Source of the DNA: Candidatus Cloacimonadales bacterium
GTDB lineage: Bacteria; Cloacimonadota; Cloacimonadia; Cloacimonadales; TCS61
Reading direction: 5' to 3'
Length of the DNA: 61,367 nt
Assembly (NCBI GenBank): GCA_030656075.1
Contig: JAUSOT010000145.1
Span: 1 to 61,367, forward strand
Below are positions 8,730 through 16,815 of this stretch, piece after piece. The stretch's first letter is position 1; each line of letters starts with the position of its first letter. The notes beneath the pieces are model-generated. The model was not told where the DNA came from, made no database searches, and was given only the letters and a program-made list of their open reading frames with translations. Position numbers and translations under genes: made by a program.

Positions 8730-9833
8730 CTATTTGTAGAAATTTCGAATTTCTTCGATAACATAATCTTGCTGTTCTTTCGTGATTTCAGAAAAAACAG
8801 GAATGGAAATCACTGATTCTGCCAATTGTTCGGAAATCGGGAAATCACTTTTTTTATAATTCAGATAGGAAAAACATTCCTGCTGATGTAAAGGCAGAGG
8901 GTAATAAATGGCGCAGCCGATATCGTTAGATCGCAGATATTTGAGAAGCTCGTCTCTTTTTTCAGCGACCAAAGTGAACTGATTGAAGATACTCTCAGCT
9001 TTTTTGTGAACAACCGGAAGTTTAATTTGAGGGATATTTTGCATATTTTGGAAATAATATGCTGCGTTTTTTCTGCGAGCTTCCGACCAAGCCGGAAGAT
9101 ATCTCAATTTCACCAGCAGCACTGCTGCCTGAATCGTATCCAAGCGACTATTCAAACCTACCCATTTATGATAATATTGAGGGTTTTCACCATGTTCGCG
9201 CAACTGGAAAAGCCTGTCAGCCAATTCAGCATCATTGGTCAAGCACATGCCGCCGTCACCCATTGCTCCCAGGTTTTTGCTGGGAAAGAAAGACAGCGTG
9301 CCGATATCGCCGATCGTACCCGCAGTTTTGCCGTCAAATTTGGCTCCAATTCCCTGAGCATTATCTTCGATCACTTTCAGATTGTGTTTTTTAGCAATTG
9401 CCATGATCTTATCCATCTCAGCCGGTTGACCGAAAAGGTGAACCGCAATGATCGCTTTTGTTTTGGGCGTGATCGCAACTTCAATTTTATCGGGATCGAT
9501 ATTAAAAGTGTCGGATTTAACATCTACAAAAACCGGTCTGGCTCCCACACGATGGATCGTGCCGGCTGTGGCAAAAAAAGTGAAGGGAGTTGTGATAACT
9601 TCGTCGCCATCTCCGATACTCAGAGCCAGCAAAGCCAGCACAAGTGCATCTGTGCCGGACGCACAGCCTACAGCATGTTTCACTTCACAGAACTTCTGCA
9701 TTTCCTCTTCAAATTCTTTAACCTGCGGTCCCAATTTATAAGCATGAGAAGCAAAAACCTTCTCCATCTCTGAACGAATATCATCCATGACGGGAGCATA
9801 TTGAGCGTTTAAATCCAGCAGAGGAACTTTCAT
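8730..9833 (-). CDS. DegT/DnrJ/EryC1 nucleotide-sugar aminotransferase
   Basis: A 367-residue PLP-dependent aminotransferase. Family hallmarks are GCASGTDALVLAL (cofactor phosphate site), VIEDNAQGIGA (Asp for the pyridine nitrogen) and the Schiff-base lysine in FFPSKNLGAMGDGG at about residues 182-195. It transfers an amino group to a keto nucleotide sugar for surface polysaccharide. The sequence resembles WbpE-type UDP-3-keto-sugar aminotransferases, but the substrate is not proven. It lies directly downstream of a sugar epimerase (stop-to-start gap 9 bases, AGGAG six bases before ATG) and an SLBB export protein, which supports a role in capsule or O-antigen synthesis. Confidence 0.93.
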   Translation of the reverse strand: MKVPLLDLNAQYAPVMDDIRSEMEKVFASHAYKLGPQVKEFEEEMQKFCEVKHAVGCASGTDALVLALLALSIGDGDEVITTPFTFFATAGTIHRVGARPVFVDVKSDTFNIDPDKIEVAITPKTKAIIAVHLFGQPAEMDKIMAIAKKHNLKVIEDNAQGIGAKFDGKTAGTIGDIGTLSFFPSKNLGAMGDGGMCLTNDAELADRLFQLREHGENPQYYHKWVGLNSRLDTIQAAVLLVKLRYLPAWSEARRKNAAYYFQNMQNIPQIKLPVVHKKAESIFNQFTLVAEKRDELLKYLRSNDIGCAIYYPLPLHQQECFSYLNYKKSDFPISEQLAESVISIPVFSEITKEQQDYVIEEIRNFYK

Positions 9834-9842
9834 GAACTTCTC

Positions 9843-10802
9843 CTATTCTTCGAAAAATGCGATTATTCTTTGTAATATCTGATCCAGATCAAATTTGGGT
9901 TTGAAATCGATGCATGTTTTAACCTTTGTCAGATCCGGTTTACGATGGCGCATATCTTCAAAACCTTCTTCGTAAGCTTCTTCATAATCGATATATTCAA
10001 TTTTGGAACGGCTGTTCGCCATCTTTTTAATTTTATTGGCAAGTGCTTCGATGGTAATTTCCGTATCATTTCCAACATTAAATATCTGTCCTTCCGCTTT
10101 TTTATGGTTCATGAGTTTGATCATGCCATCGGTTACGTCTTCCACGTCACAAAAGCAACGGGATTGTTTGCCGTCGCCAAAGATCGTGATAGGATGATTG
10201 AGCAGGGCATTGTGAACGAATTTGGGAATCACCATACCATACTGTCCGGTCTGGCGCGGACCGACCGTGTTGAAACACCTGACGATGACCACCGGCAGCT
10301 TTTTTTCGCGATAATAGGCCAGAGCCAGGAATTCATCGATAGCTTTGGCAGAGCTGTAGCTCCAGCGTGAAATATGCGTGGAACCCAAGAGTCTGTCATC
10401 TTCTTCTTTGAACGGTATGTTATCGCTCTTTCCATAAATTTCGGAAGTGGAGGCGATTAAAACTTTTGTCTTGTATTTATTGGCAAATTCCAAGACATTC
10501 TCCGTTCCCACAATATTCGTGCGCAGCGAAAGCAGCGGGTTATCGATGATATATTTCACGCCTACGGCAGCGGCGAGATGATAGATTTGATCGGAAACTT
10601 TAATCATATTTTCCAAAACATCACGATTCAAGATGGAATCGATCTTATAACTGAATTTAGGATTATTGATAAGATGGATAATATTGGAATATTTTCCTGT
10701 GGAAAGATTATCGATCACGCTGATCTCATGACCTTCTTTCAACAATTTTTCTGCCAGATGAGAACCGATAAAACCGGCGCCGCCGGTAATTAATATTTTC
10801 AT
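9843..10802 (-). CDS. NAD-dependent nucleotide-sugar epimerase/dehydratase
   Basis: A 319-residue extended short-chain dehydrogenase. The Rossmann motif GGAGFIGSHLAEKL is at residues 7-20. The catalytic Ser/Thr and YxxxK are seen in STSEIYG and WSYSSAKAIDE (about 147-158). The overall style resembles GalE, UDP-glucuronate epimerases or decarboxylases; the exact reaction cannot be decided from sequence. AAAGGAG lies five bases before ATG. It sits between the polysaccharide-export gene and the DegT aminotransferase in a tight unit, so it probably supplies a modified nucleotide sugar. Confidence 0.92.
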   Translation of the reverse strand: MKILITGGAGFIGSHLAEKLLKEGHEISVIDNLSTGKYSNIIHLINNPKFSYKIDSILNRDVLENMIKVSDQIYHLAAAVGVKYIIDNPLLSLRTNIVGTENVLEFANKYKTKVLIASTSEIYGKSDNIPFKEEDDRLLGSTHISRWSYSSAKAIDEFLALAYYREKKLPVVIVRCFNTVGPRQTGQYGMVIPKFVHNALLNHPITIFGDGKQSRCFCDVEDVTDGMIKLMNHKKAEGQIFNVGNDTEITIEALANKIKKMANSRSKIEYIDYEEAYEEGFEDMRHRKPDLTKVKTCIDFKPKFDLDQILQRIIAFFEE

Positions 10803-10815
10803 TAAAACTCCTTTA

Positions 10816-12219
10816 TTAAAGCGTCAAGGTTCGGATAGTCAGGATGATTGTGGCGAATTGAGTTAAGATAGTGAGGATGTCTTTGGTGATCTGGAAGAAC
10901 TCATAGTCAGATTTTTCAGGAACGAAAATAACATCGCCATCCTCGATGATCAATTCGTCTGATGGTTTCAGCCAAACTCCGGAATCTGATCTTATGATGC
11001 GGATTTTATTTTTCCGGGCAGTTTTAACAAAACCACCGGCTTTCTCGATATAATATTTATAATTTTGACCCGCCTCTATCGCAAGATAACCCGGATTTTC
11101 TACCTGGCCGGAAACAAAAACGGTATTTGATTTTTGGGGAATATAAATGAAATCCTGATTCTTGAGAATAATATTGTATTTTTTATCTTTGGTTTCCCAT
11201 AGTTTTTCCATATCGATGGAAAATTTAGCCCGGAGTTCTCGAGATTTTTGCTTGAAATAAGAGAATTCCGTGTAAGTCATATTTTGTGTTGATATCAATT
11301 TTAATCTTTCAAATTCCGGGTCAAAATCGATATCAAGATCAACTCTTTGCACGAAAGCCTTGTCAAGATTGGCATTCTCCGCATTCAAACCGCATTGTTC
11401 CAAAATCTGAAGCAGTGTCGTTTTGCCTTCCACAATGGGGTATAAACCAGGAAAATCAACTTCTCCGGCCACGTTTACAAATTTATTTTCATGGAATTCA
11501 GGAATCGATCGAACATAGATCCGGTCACCGCTTTGCAGCAAGATATTATCCTGGCTTTCAAGATTGGAAAGAACATTTTCCAGATTAATAATTATTTTTT
11601 CAGTTGTATTGCTGTTTGCAAATCGCACCAATTCGACTTCCGGCAAATAGGCGTTTTCCTGGCAACCCAAAGCCAGTTCAATAATGTCGGAAATCCTGTC
11701 GTTGACCACGAGCTCGTAAATTCCTGCTTTATTCACAGCGCCGATCAGGTTTATTTCGCTTTTTTGGGAAGGCACAAAGATCACATCGCCATCCATGATG
11801 TATGGATTGTATTTATCCATTCCAAGTACAAAAAACTTCTGCAGATCGACCTGGATTTCCAGATTTTTTCGTTTTAAAATGATATTTCTTTTTGATCCAT
11901 TGAGATTGGTTATTGCCAGCGGATCGTAAATGAAATCCTTATATTTCCGGGTAAACAGATCAGTATCTTCTTCGAGTATTTTATCTGCTTTTTTCAATTC
12001 CAGTTGTGCCGTAAAATATTTGGTTTCAGAAAGTTTCAGCACTTCCGAGACCCTGGTAGAAGCCGGCACCAGGAATACACCGGGATTATCTACTGCCCCA
12101 GCCAGTGATACACTATAGAGCATAATATCGGTGCTGAAATCAGATATTTGTGCCGTAAGGTTCCAGGAGATTAATCCCAAACTTGCGATTATAATTATTC
12201 TAATATATTTTCTAAACAC
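10816..12219 (-). CDS. SLBB-domain polysaccharide export protein
   Basis: A 467-residue exported protein with an N-terminal signal peptide (cleavage likely after NLTAQ). It carries several SLBB beta-grasp repeats, recognisable as recurrent VxxxGAVxxPGxF/GxY segments (VSLAGAVDNPGVF, NLIGAVNKAGIYEL, VNVAGEVDFPGLY, VFVSGQVENPGYL), each followed by a GDxIxVP-type end. A hydrophobic C-terminal helix (about 445-467) could cross the outer membrane as in Wza-type channels. The GTG start is set by GGAGG four bases upstream. It heads a unit with an epimerase and aminotransferase, consistent with polysaccharide export. No clear separate Poly_export domain was recognised at the N-terminus. Confidence 0.88.
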   Translation of the reverse strand: MFRKYIRIIIIASLGLISWNLTAQISDFSTDIMLYSVSLAGAVDNPGVFLVPASTRVSEVLKLSETKYFTAQLELKKADKILEEDTDLFTRKYKDFIYDPLAITNLNGSKRNIILKRKNLEIQVDLQKFFVLGMDKYNPYIMDGDVIFVPSQKSEINLIGAVNKAGIYELVVNDRISDIIELALGCQENAYLPEVELVRFANSNTTEKIIINLENVLSNLESQDNILLQSGDRIYVRSIPEFHENKFVNVAGEVDFPGLYPIVEGKTTLLQILEQCGLNAENANLDKAFVQRVDLDIDFDPEFERLKLISTQNMTYTEFSYFKQKSRELRAKFSIDMEKLWETKDKKYNIILKNQDFIYIPQKSNTVFVSGQVENPGYLAIEAGQNYKYYIEKAGGFVKTARKNKIRIIRSDSGVWLKPSDELIIEDGDVIFVPEKSDYEFFQITKDILTILTQFATIILTIRTLTL

Positions 12220-12300
12220 ATAGCCTCCTCAAAAATTCAGGAAAAAATCTTTAATCTGCCTTTTTTGTCAATTTATAATTGGCACTCGTTCCAACGCTGC

Positions 12301-15300
12301 TTAATGGATTTCCTGCCAATAAGTTATCATTTCCAGTGCCTTACCCGGCAAAAACTCTTTGTCATTATTTTGTCCTGTTTCGGTTTGGAAAATAACTTTG
12401 AAATTCTTGGTTGCATCGATTTTTAACGGATAATTGAATTTTTCTACCAACAGCGTCAATTTCTGGCGGGAAGGTATTTTCTTGGCCGGGAATTCAAAGA
12501 TGATATTGCCATTTTTCATCTTCAATGACTCCAGTCCGGTTTGTTTGGTCAGCAGTCTTAACCGATAATATCTAAACGCATTCATCGCTGGCAACGGAAT
12601 GTTGCCAAATCTATCGATCAATTCTTTTTGCAATTCTTCAAATTGGGTAATTTCTTCAAACCCGATCATTTTGCGATAGATTTCCAATCTTTCTTTTTCG
12701 CTTTCGATGTAGCTTTCGGGAAAATAATGATCACTTTCGATGCGCAGTCTTTCGATGTTCTGCGGCTCTTCTTCCAGCCATTCATTTCTTGGTTTTTCGG
12801 CTTGGATGCCATCAATGGCTTTTTCTAAAAGCCGGTTGTAATAATTGAATCCGATGGAATTTATGATGCCGCTTTGCTTGGTTCCCAGCAGCGTTCCTGC
12901 TCCGCGCAGTTCCATATCGCGCATCGCTATCTGATAGCCGCTCCCCAGCGATTCATATCCGATGAGAGTTTCCAACCGTTTCCGCGCATCGTCGTGCATT
13001 TTGGGCGGAATTATCAGATAAGCATAAGCCCGGCGATTGCTTCTTCCCACTCTGCCGCGAATCTGATAAAGTTGAGCCAGACCGAACATATCGGCTCGAT
13101 TGACGATGATCGTGTTGGCATTGGGAATATCGATGCCGGATTCGATGATGGTGGTGGCGATCAGCACATCGAATTTATGATGAGCAAAATCCAGAGTTAC
13201 GGCTTCCAAATGCTTTTCAGGAAGTTGGCCGTGCCCGATTTCAAAAGAAACATGCGGCAGTAATTTTTTTAATTCCGTATAAATGCTTTCGATCGTTTGC
13301 ACCCTATTGTGTACGAAGAAAACCTGGCCGCCACGCTCCACTTCGCGGCTGATCGCATCTTTGATAACATCTTTATCCCAGGGTACGATCACGGTGCGGA
13401 TCGGCAATCGAGCTTTGGGAGATGTGCGGATGAGGGAAAGTTCCTTCAGTTTGGAAAGCGCCATATACATGGTGCGCGGAATCGGAGTGGCACTCATATA
13501 CAGCGTATCCACGTTCGATTTCATTTGCCGCAGTTTATCTTTGTGACGCACGCCAAACCGGTGTTCTTCATCGATGATGAGCAATCCCAGTTTTTTATAT
13601 TTAATATCTTTGGAAAGCAGGCGGTGCGTTCCAATGGCAATATCGACATCTCCGCTGGAAAGTTTAACAACGTCTTTCTTAAGATTCGTAGCGGAACGAA
13701 ACCGGCTGAACATGGCAATGCGCACCGGGTATTGAGCCAATCTTTCTTTGAAAACCAGGTAATGCTGTTCGGCCAGGAGCGTGGTGGGAACCAGCACTGC
13801 CACCTGCCAGCCGCTCATCACGGCTTTGAAAGCAGCACGAATGGCAACTTCTGTTTTGCCGAACCCCACATCACCGCAAAGCAGTCTTTCCATGGGCGCA
13901 TCATTTTCCATGTCTTTTTTGATCTCATTAGTTGCAGTGGTTTGATCCGGTGTGTCTTCGTAGATGAACGAATCTTCCATTTCAATCTGCCAATTGTTAT
14001 CTCGATCGAAAGCTATTCCGCGCCGCATGCGGCGTTCTGCATAGAGCTTGATCAAATCTTCGGCAACCAGCTCGATCTGTTTCTTGGCGCGGCTTTTGGT
14101 GTTTTCCCATTTTTTGCTGCCCAATTTGTGAATGGTTGGGGCGATGCCTTCTTCCGAAACGAATTTGGAAACCAGCGAAAGCTGAAAAGTGGGAACGTAA
14201 ACCACGTCGTTTTCGGCGTATCTCAAAGTCAGACATTCGATCGTATTCCCATCCACCTGCAATTTATTCAATCCGGCATAAATACCCACTCCGTGATCGA
14301 TGTGGACTACGTAATCACCCGGTTTGAGCGATTCATAATCGACCAGGGCTTCTTCCTTGGAAAACTGCGCCTGCCGTCTTTTGCGTTTGTAGCGACTGAA
14401 AATTTCATGGTCGGTGTAGATCGCCAGCCTGGCGTCGATCAGGTTGAATCCATTCTGCAGCACCCCGATGGTGAAATCCATCTGGTTTTCAAATTGCGGC
14501 AACAGATCCAGCATTCTCTTGCTCTGGCTTTTGTTGTCTGACTGCAAAAAAATGCGATAACCATCCCGCACTTTGGCAGCAATTTCCTGTTCCAGAATTT
14601 CCAGAGAACCATGCATATTGGTTTGCGCAGAAACCGGAGCTTCCAGCTTTTGAGTGATTTGTTTAAAATCTTGGAATGAACCGGAAAGGAAAAAATTAGT
14701 ATATTTTCGAAAAACCTGGATTACAAATTTTTCCGATTCAAAAATATCTTCCGGCTTGGGAACGAGCCGCTTTTTGAATTTGGAATGAACTTTTTGATAT
14801 AGCTCGGTCGTTTCTTCCAAAATTTCAGTAAAAGAAGATTGGAAAAACTGGAATTCATCCCAGAAAACCAGGCAATTTCCCGCATCGAAATATTGCAGGA
14901 AAGATTCAATTTTAGGCAGCAGCAGAGAAGCATCCAATTCGATGCCTTCATAAAATCCGTCTTTATGGATGCGCTGCCACAACTCTTCGGAAGTGTCGAT
15001 GTCGTGTAGTGAAAATTCGCGGGAAGGAATTAAAATGATCGTTTCCAATTCTTCACCCGTTGATCTTTGTGAACTGACGGAAAATACCCGGATCGATTCC
15101 AGTTCGTCGCCGAAAAATTCCAGACGGACAGGTTTGTGAGAGTTGGGACTGAACACATCGATAATGCCGCCTCGGCGCGCCAGTTCTCCCACTTTGCTCA
15201 CCTGGAACTGATTTTCATAACCCATTCCCACCAGGTCGGAAACCAGCACATCAGGATTTATATCTTCGCCTTTTTTAAGGGTGATAATATTCTTTCCGAA

Positions 15301-15714
15301 AATCTCGGAAGCAGCTATTTTGCGCAAAAAAGAACGGATGGAAACTGTGAAAACAGCTGAATGAACTGAAACTGCAGCGGTCAAAGTTTCGATGCGTTGA
15401 GCCCGAATAAGATAATGCGGTGAACGCTGCTCGTAGGGCAGCACTTCGTAATCCGGCAGAAAATAAGCCGAGTCGCGTCCGATCAGCAGATCAAGGTCTT
15501 CCAGGTAATCTTCGGCAACTTTATCGTCGGCAGTGATGAACACAATGTTCTTACCGGTTTGTTCATAAGCGTGTGCCAGCAATAATGATTTAGCAGAACG
15601 GTTCAGGTTATGCACCAAAGTACCGGAAGTTTGAGTCTGTACGGCAGCCTCAAATTCCCGAATGAAATTTGATCTCTCAATGATCGAACTTATCTTATTG
15701 TAGAATAAACTCAT
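12301..15714 (-). CDS. mfd: Transcription-repair coupling factor
   Basis: A 1137-residue cytosolic ATP-dependent DNA translocase that removes RNA polymerase stalled at lesions and recruits UvrA. The N-terminal UvrB-homology part is followed by the RNA-polymerase-interacting domain (LKPGDYVVHIDHGVGIYAGL near residue 475). The SF2 helicase motor has Walker A GDVGFGKTE (about 611), DEEH (about 715), SATPIPRT and the RGRVGRSNRRAYAYL motif VI. The C-terminal TRCF domain is present. Length is normal and the gene is intact. A convincing ribosome site is not seen before the ATG. Confidence 0.96.
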   Translation of the reverse strand: MSLFYNKISSIIERSNFIREFEAAVQTQTSGTLVHNLNRSAKSLLLAHAYEQTGKNIVFITADDKVAEDYLEDLDLLIGRDSAYFLPDYEVLPYEQRSPHYLIRAQRIETLTAAVSVHSAVFTVSIRSFLRKIAASEIFGKNIITLKKGEDINPDVLVSDLVGMGYENQFQVSKVGELARRGGIIDVFSPNSHKPVRLEFFGDELESIRVFSVSSQRSTGEELETIILIPSREFSLHDIDTSEELWQRIHKDGFYEGIELDASLLLPKIESFLQYFDAGNCLVFWDEFQFFQSSFTEILEETTELYQKVHSKFKKRLVPKPEDIFESEKFVIQVFRKYTNFFLSGSFQDFKQITQKLEAPVSAQTNMHGSLEILEQEIAAKVRDGYRIFLQSDNKSQSKRMLDLLPQFENQMDFTIGVLQNGFNLIDARLAIYTDHEIFSRYKRKRRQAQFSKEEALVDYESLKPGDYVVHIDHGVGIYAGLNKLQVDGNTIECLTLRYAENDVVYVPTFQLSLVSKFVSEEGIAPTIHKLGSKKWENTKSRAKKQIELVAEDLIKLYAERRMRRGIAFDRDNNWQIEMEDSFIYEDTPDQTTATNEIKKDMENDAPMERLLCGDVGFGKTEVAIRAAFKAVMSGWQVAVLVPTTLLAEQHYLVFKERLAQYPVRIAMFSRFRSATNLKKDVVKLSSGDVDIAIGTHRLLSKDIKYKKLGLLIIDEEHRFGVRHKDKLRQMKSNVDTLYMSATPIPRTMYMALSKLKELSLIRTSPKARLPIRTVIVPWDKDVIKDAISREVERGGQVFFVHNRVQTIESIYTELKKLLPHVSFEIGHGQLPEKHLEAVTLDFAHHKFDVLIATTIIESGIDIPNANTIIVNRADMFGLAQLYQIRGRVGRSNRRAYAYLIIPPKMHDDARKRLETLIGYESLGSGYQIAMRDMELRGAGTLLGTKQSGIINSIGFNYYNRLLEKAIDGIQAEKPRNEWLEEEPQNIERLRIESDHYFPESYIESEKERLEIYRKMIGFEEITQFEELQKELIDRFGNIPLPAMNAFRYYRLRLLTKQTGLESLKMKNGNIIFEFPAKKIPSRQKLTLLVEKFNYPLKIDATKNFKVIFQTETGQNNDKEFLPGKALEMITYWQEIH

Positions 15715-16336
15715 AGAAGGCGAATTTTATTTTGCGTCTTTCAGAGTCAAGAAGATTGAATTGTAGAACGGTCACCTTGACCGTTATTTAAAAAATTAGC
15801 CACCGAAAAACACCGAAAAGAGCAGCCACGAAGAACGTGAAGAAACGCTAAGAAAAAAAAACTAATTCTTACTATTTACCACCTTCACACTGAGCTTGCC
15901 GAGGTAAGGTACAAAAGGGCACAAAAACTTAGCAGGACTCAACTTTCTAATTCGGATTTCTTTCAGATTTCATCACCGAAGAAGAGAGTTGAGAACGAAA
16001 GGAGAAATTCTGAAGTCCCTGCAAAAGAAAAGAAGCAAGAGAAGGTGATCGTTTCGAATTCGAAGCCGACACTTGCGATGAACTCCAGTCTTTCTCGAAT
16101 CAATTATTCATTTATTCAACCCTGAAAGAGCTAATGTTTACTTTACCTCATTTTCTTTCATAATATTCTTTTATGAAATGTGGGAAAGTTCAAATTGCAG
16201 GAAACTTATCCAAACCTCCCCACTGAATCTGTGAAAGAAGGTTTCGGAAAGCAGCAAGAAGGTTGATTTCAGATTTACGAGTGGAGATTTTTGAATTGTA
16301 ACGAAGAAGCGTAATTGCTATTATATTAAACAGTTA

Positions 16337-16350
16337 CCCCCCCCCCCCCC
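16337..16350. repeat. C14 homopolymer
   Basis: Fourteen consecutive C residues in an otherwise AT-rich region, 466 bases upstream of the secreted protein at 16816. Long C/G runs are slippage-prone and in several bacteria drive phase variation. This one is outside any gene, so an effect could only be on transcription. It could also be an assembly-uncertain length. Confidence 0.9.
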
Positions 16351-16722
16351 TATAAATAAAATAATAAAAAATTTGACATTAATTGCTTCGTAATTCCTTT
16401 TTGTTCCATAGATTTCGTTGGAAATTCTGAATGAGACTTGAGAAAAGAATTGGCGAGTATGAAAAAAAGTGAATAAAATTGAAAAAAATTGAGTGGTGGC
16501 GTCACACTTTAATGATTTTTGGGATATATAGAAGATGTTATAAAAAAGGAAGAGAGTGTATCGAAATAAATAGGTGGTCACCCGTATTTCATCTCTCTAC
16601 AACACTCTTCCCGAGAAACACGAAGAATTTTCAGCATGTTGATGTCAAACGATTTGTGCATTCTCTTCCTTCATTAGCTATGAAGGAGGGCGGAAATGTT
16701 GTTCATTATCTGTAAGAATAAG

Positions 16723-16767
16723 TTTGAGTAGATTTCATTTTAAGTTGTGAAAGATGAGATTATGTAG
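16723..16767 (+). promoter_or_regulatory. Upstream module shared with the 32221 gene
   Basis: TTTGARTAGATTTCATT followed after a short variable spacer by GAGATTATRTAG. The same arrangement is at 32166-32207. Both lie just upstream of genes for membrane-anchored or exported products, so a shared promoter or operator is possible. This is inference from two copies. Confidence 0.3.
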
Positions 16768-16815
16768 TTTAGTCGTAATTTGAAAATGAAAACAAACCAA
16801 ACTTAGGAGGAAGAA

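Larger units (their letters stand above)
15715..16815. other. 1.1-kb non-coding stretch with C14 tract
   Basis: No convincing gene is present on either strand. Degenerate fragments of widespread intergenic repeats occur near 15870-15910. A run of 14 C residues lies at 16337-16350, followed by very AT-rich DNA. A block at 16723-16767 is shared with the upstream region of the gene at 32221. AGGAGG ends six bases before the ATG at 16816. The remainder shows nothing I can name. Confidence 0.6.

Noticed and set aside
9006-9773. A 255-codon open frame on the plus strand
   Set aside because: It lies antisense within the DegT aminotransferase gene and has no domain-like sequence or ribosome site.
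13297-14541. A 414-codon open frame on the plus strand
   Set aside because: It is antisense to mfd, whose motifs are intact; the peptide is rich in His, Phe and Gln as expected from the reverse frame of a coding strand.
16321-16581. An 86-codon frame on the minus strand ending at the C14 tract
   Set aside because: Low-complexity Phe/Ile-rich translation of AT-rich DNA, with no ribosome site.
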